Shown one piece after another: positions 5,764 through 6,037 of a DNA stretch of 6,037 nucleotides. This DNA comes from Pseudomonadota bacterium. Its GTDB lineage: Bacteria; Pseudomonadota; Alphaproteobacteria; Rhizobiales; Xanthobacteraceae. The notes beneath the pieces are model-generated. The model saw nothing but the letters and a program-made list of their open reading frames with translations. It made no database searches and had not been told where the DNA came from. Every line of letters begins with the position of its first letter. Within the stretch, counting starts at the first letter, position 1. The position numbers were made by a program, and so were the translations under genes. The stretch covers positions 1 through 6,037 of the forward strand of contig JAEWBL010000446.1 in NCBI GenBank assembly GCA_023391175.1, in the 5' to 3' direction.

Positions 5764-6037
5764 GTGAAGAACCTTCTGCTCTACATCTTCACCTGGTGGA
5801 ACAAGCAGACCGTCGGCACCATGTGGTGGACGAAGCGGTTCGGTGAGCTTGTGGGCGAGGACGAGTTCGGCAATCGCTACTATCGCACCAAGGGCGGCGC
5901 GGTCGACCCGACACTGGGTTTCGAGCGCCGCTGGGTCATCTACCCCGGCTACGCCGAAGCCTCGACCATTCCGCCCGGCTGGTGGGGCTGGATCCACCAC
6001 CGCGTGGATACCACGCCGGGGGACGAGACCTACACCC
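5764..6037 (+). CDS. NADH:ubiquinone oxidoreductase accessory subunit NDUFA12 (5' part)
   Basis: The first 91 codons of the bacterial counterpart of mitochondrial complex I subunit NDUFA12 (B17.2); the gene runs off the window. The protein is a supernumerary peripheral subunit thought to stabilise complex I on the cytoplasmic side of the membrane. Diagnostic stretches are FTWWNKQTVGT (9-19), LVGEDEFGNRYY (29-40), RRWVIYPGY (55-63) and IPPGWWGWIHHR (69-80), followed by a TPGDETYT segment. Bacterial members are about 120-140 residues, so roughly two thirds is present. GTG is the likely start because homologues begin MKNLLL-like and GAGG lies 8 bases upstream. The gene is 82 bp downstream of chaA with a hairpin between them, so it is probably transcribed separately. 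In Alphaproteobacteria this gene usually stands apart from the main nuo cluster. Confidence 0.92.
   Translation, partial: MKNLLLYIFTWWNKQTVGTMWWTKRFGELVGEDEFGNRYYRTKGGAVDPTLGFERRWVIYPGYAEASTIPPGWWGWIHHRVDTTPGDETYT

Overview
This is ordinary chromosomal sequence from a high-GC alphaproteobacterium. The best pointer to that group is the last gene, a bacterial NDUFA12-type accessory subunit of respiratory complex I, which is typical of Alphaproteobacteria. The very high GC content, the rhizobial-style promoter match and the mix of genes suit Hyphomicrobiales (for example a Xanthobacteraceae-like organism). The family placement is inference only. I see no insertion sequence, phage gene, CRISPR array, tRNA or rRNA.

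Layout. (1) Positions 1-1910, plus strand: the last 28 codons of a probable ECF sigma factor, then a tightly coupled RskA-type membrane anti-sigma factor. The anti-sigma factor is 603 residues long because about 375 residues of Pro/Ala/Glu-rich low-complexity sequence separate its sigma-binding domain from its single membrane helix. (2) Positions 1956-3167, minus strand, convergent with the anti-sigma gene: a membrane diguanylate cyclase with about seven N-terminal helices and a GGEEF domain with an intact RxxD product-inhibition site. (3) Positions 3168-3507: a 340-bp divergent intergenic region, less GC-rich than its surroundings in the middle. It holds promoter candidates for both directions, a perfect 6-bp-arm palindrome and a spaced direct repeat. 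(4) Positions 3508-4488, plus strand: agmatinase SpeB with all metal ligands present. (5) Positions 4584-5681, plus strand: a ChaA-type Ca2+(Na+,K+)/H+ antiporter of standard length. (6) Positions 5764-6037, plus strand: the start of NDUFA12, running off the window and preceded by a GC-rich hairpin.

How the genes fit together. The sigma/anti-sigma pair is a self-contained envelope or stress-signalling module whose targets are not visible here. The diguanylate cyclase makes c-di-GMP and shares its upstream region with speB, whose product converts agmatine to putrescine and urea. A regulatory link between polyamine metabolism and c-di-GMP is possible but only inferred. speB and chaA are co-directional with a 95-bp gap and may be co-transcribed. 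NDUFA12 is probably a separate unit.

I found no clear evidence of a new multi-gene system. The most unusual items are the very long cytoplasmic linker of the anti-sigma factor and the repeat and palindrome structure between the diguanylate cyclase and speB.
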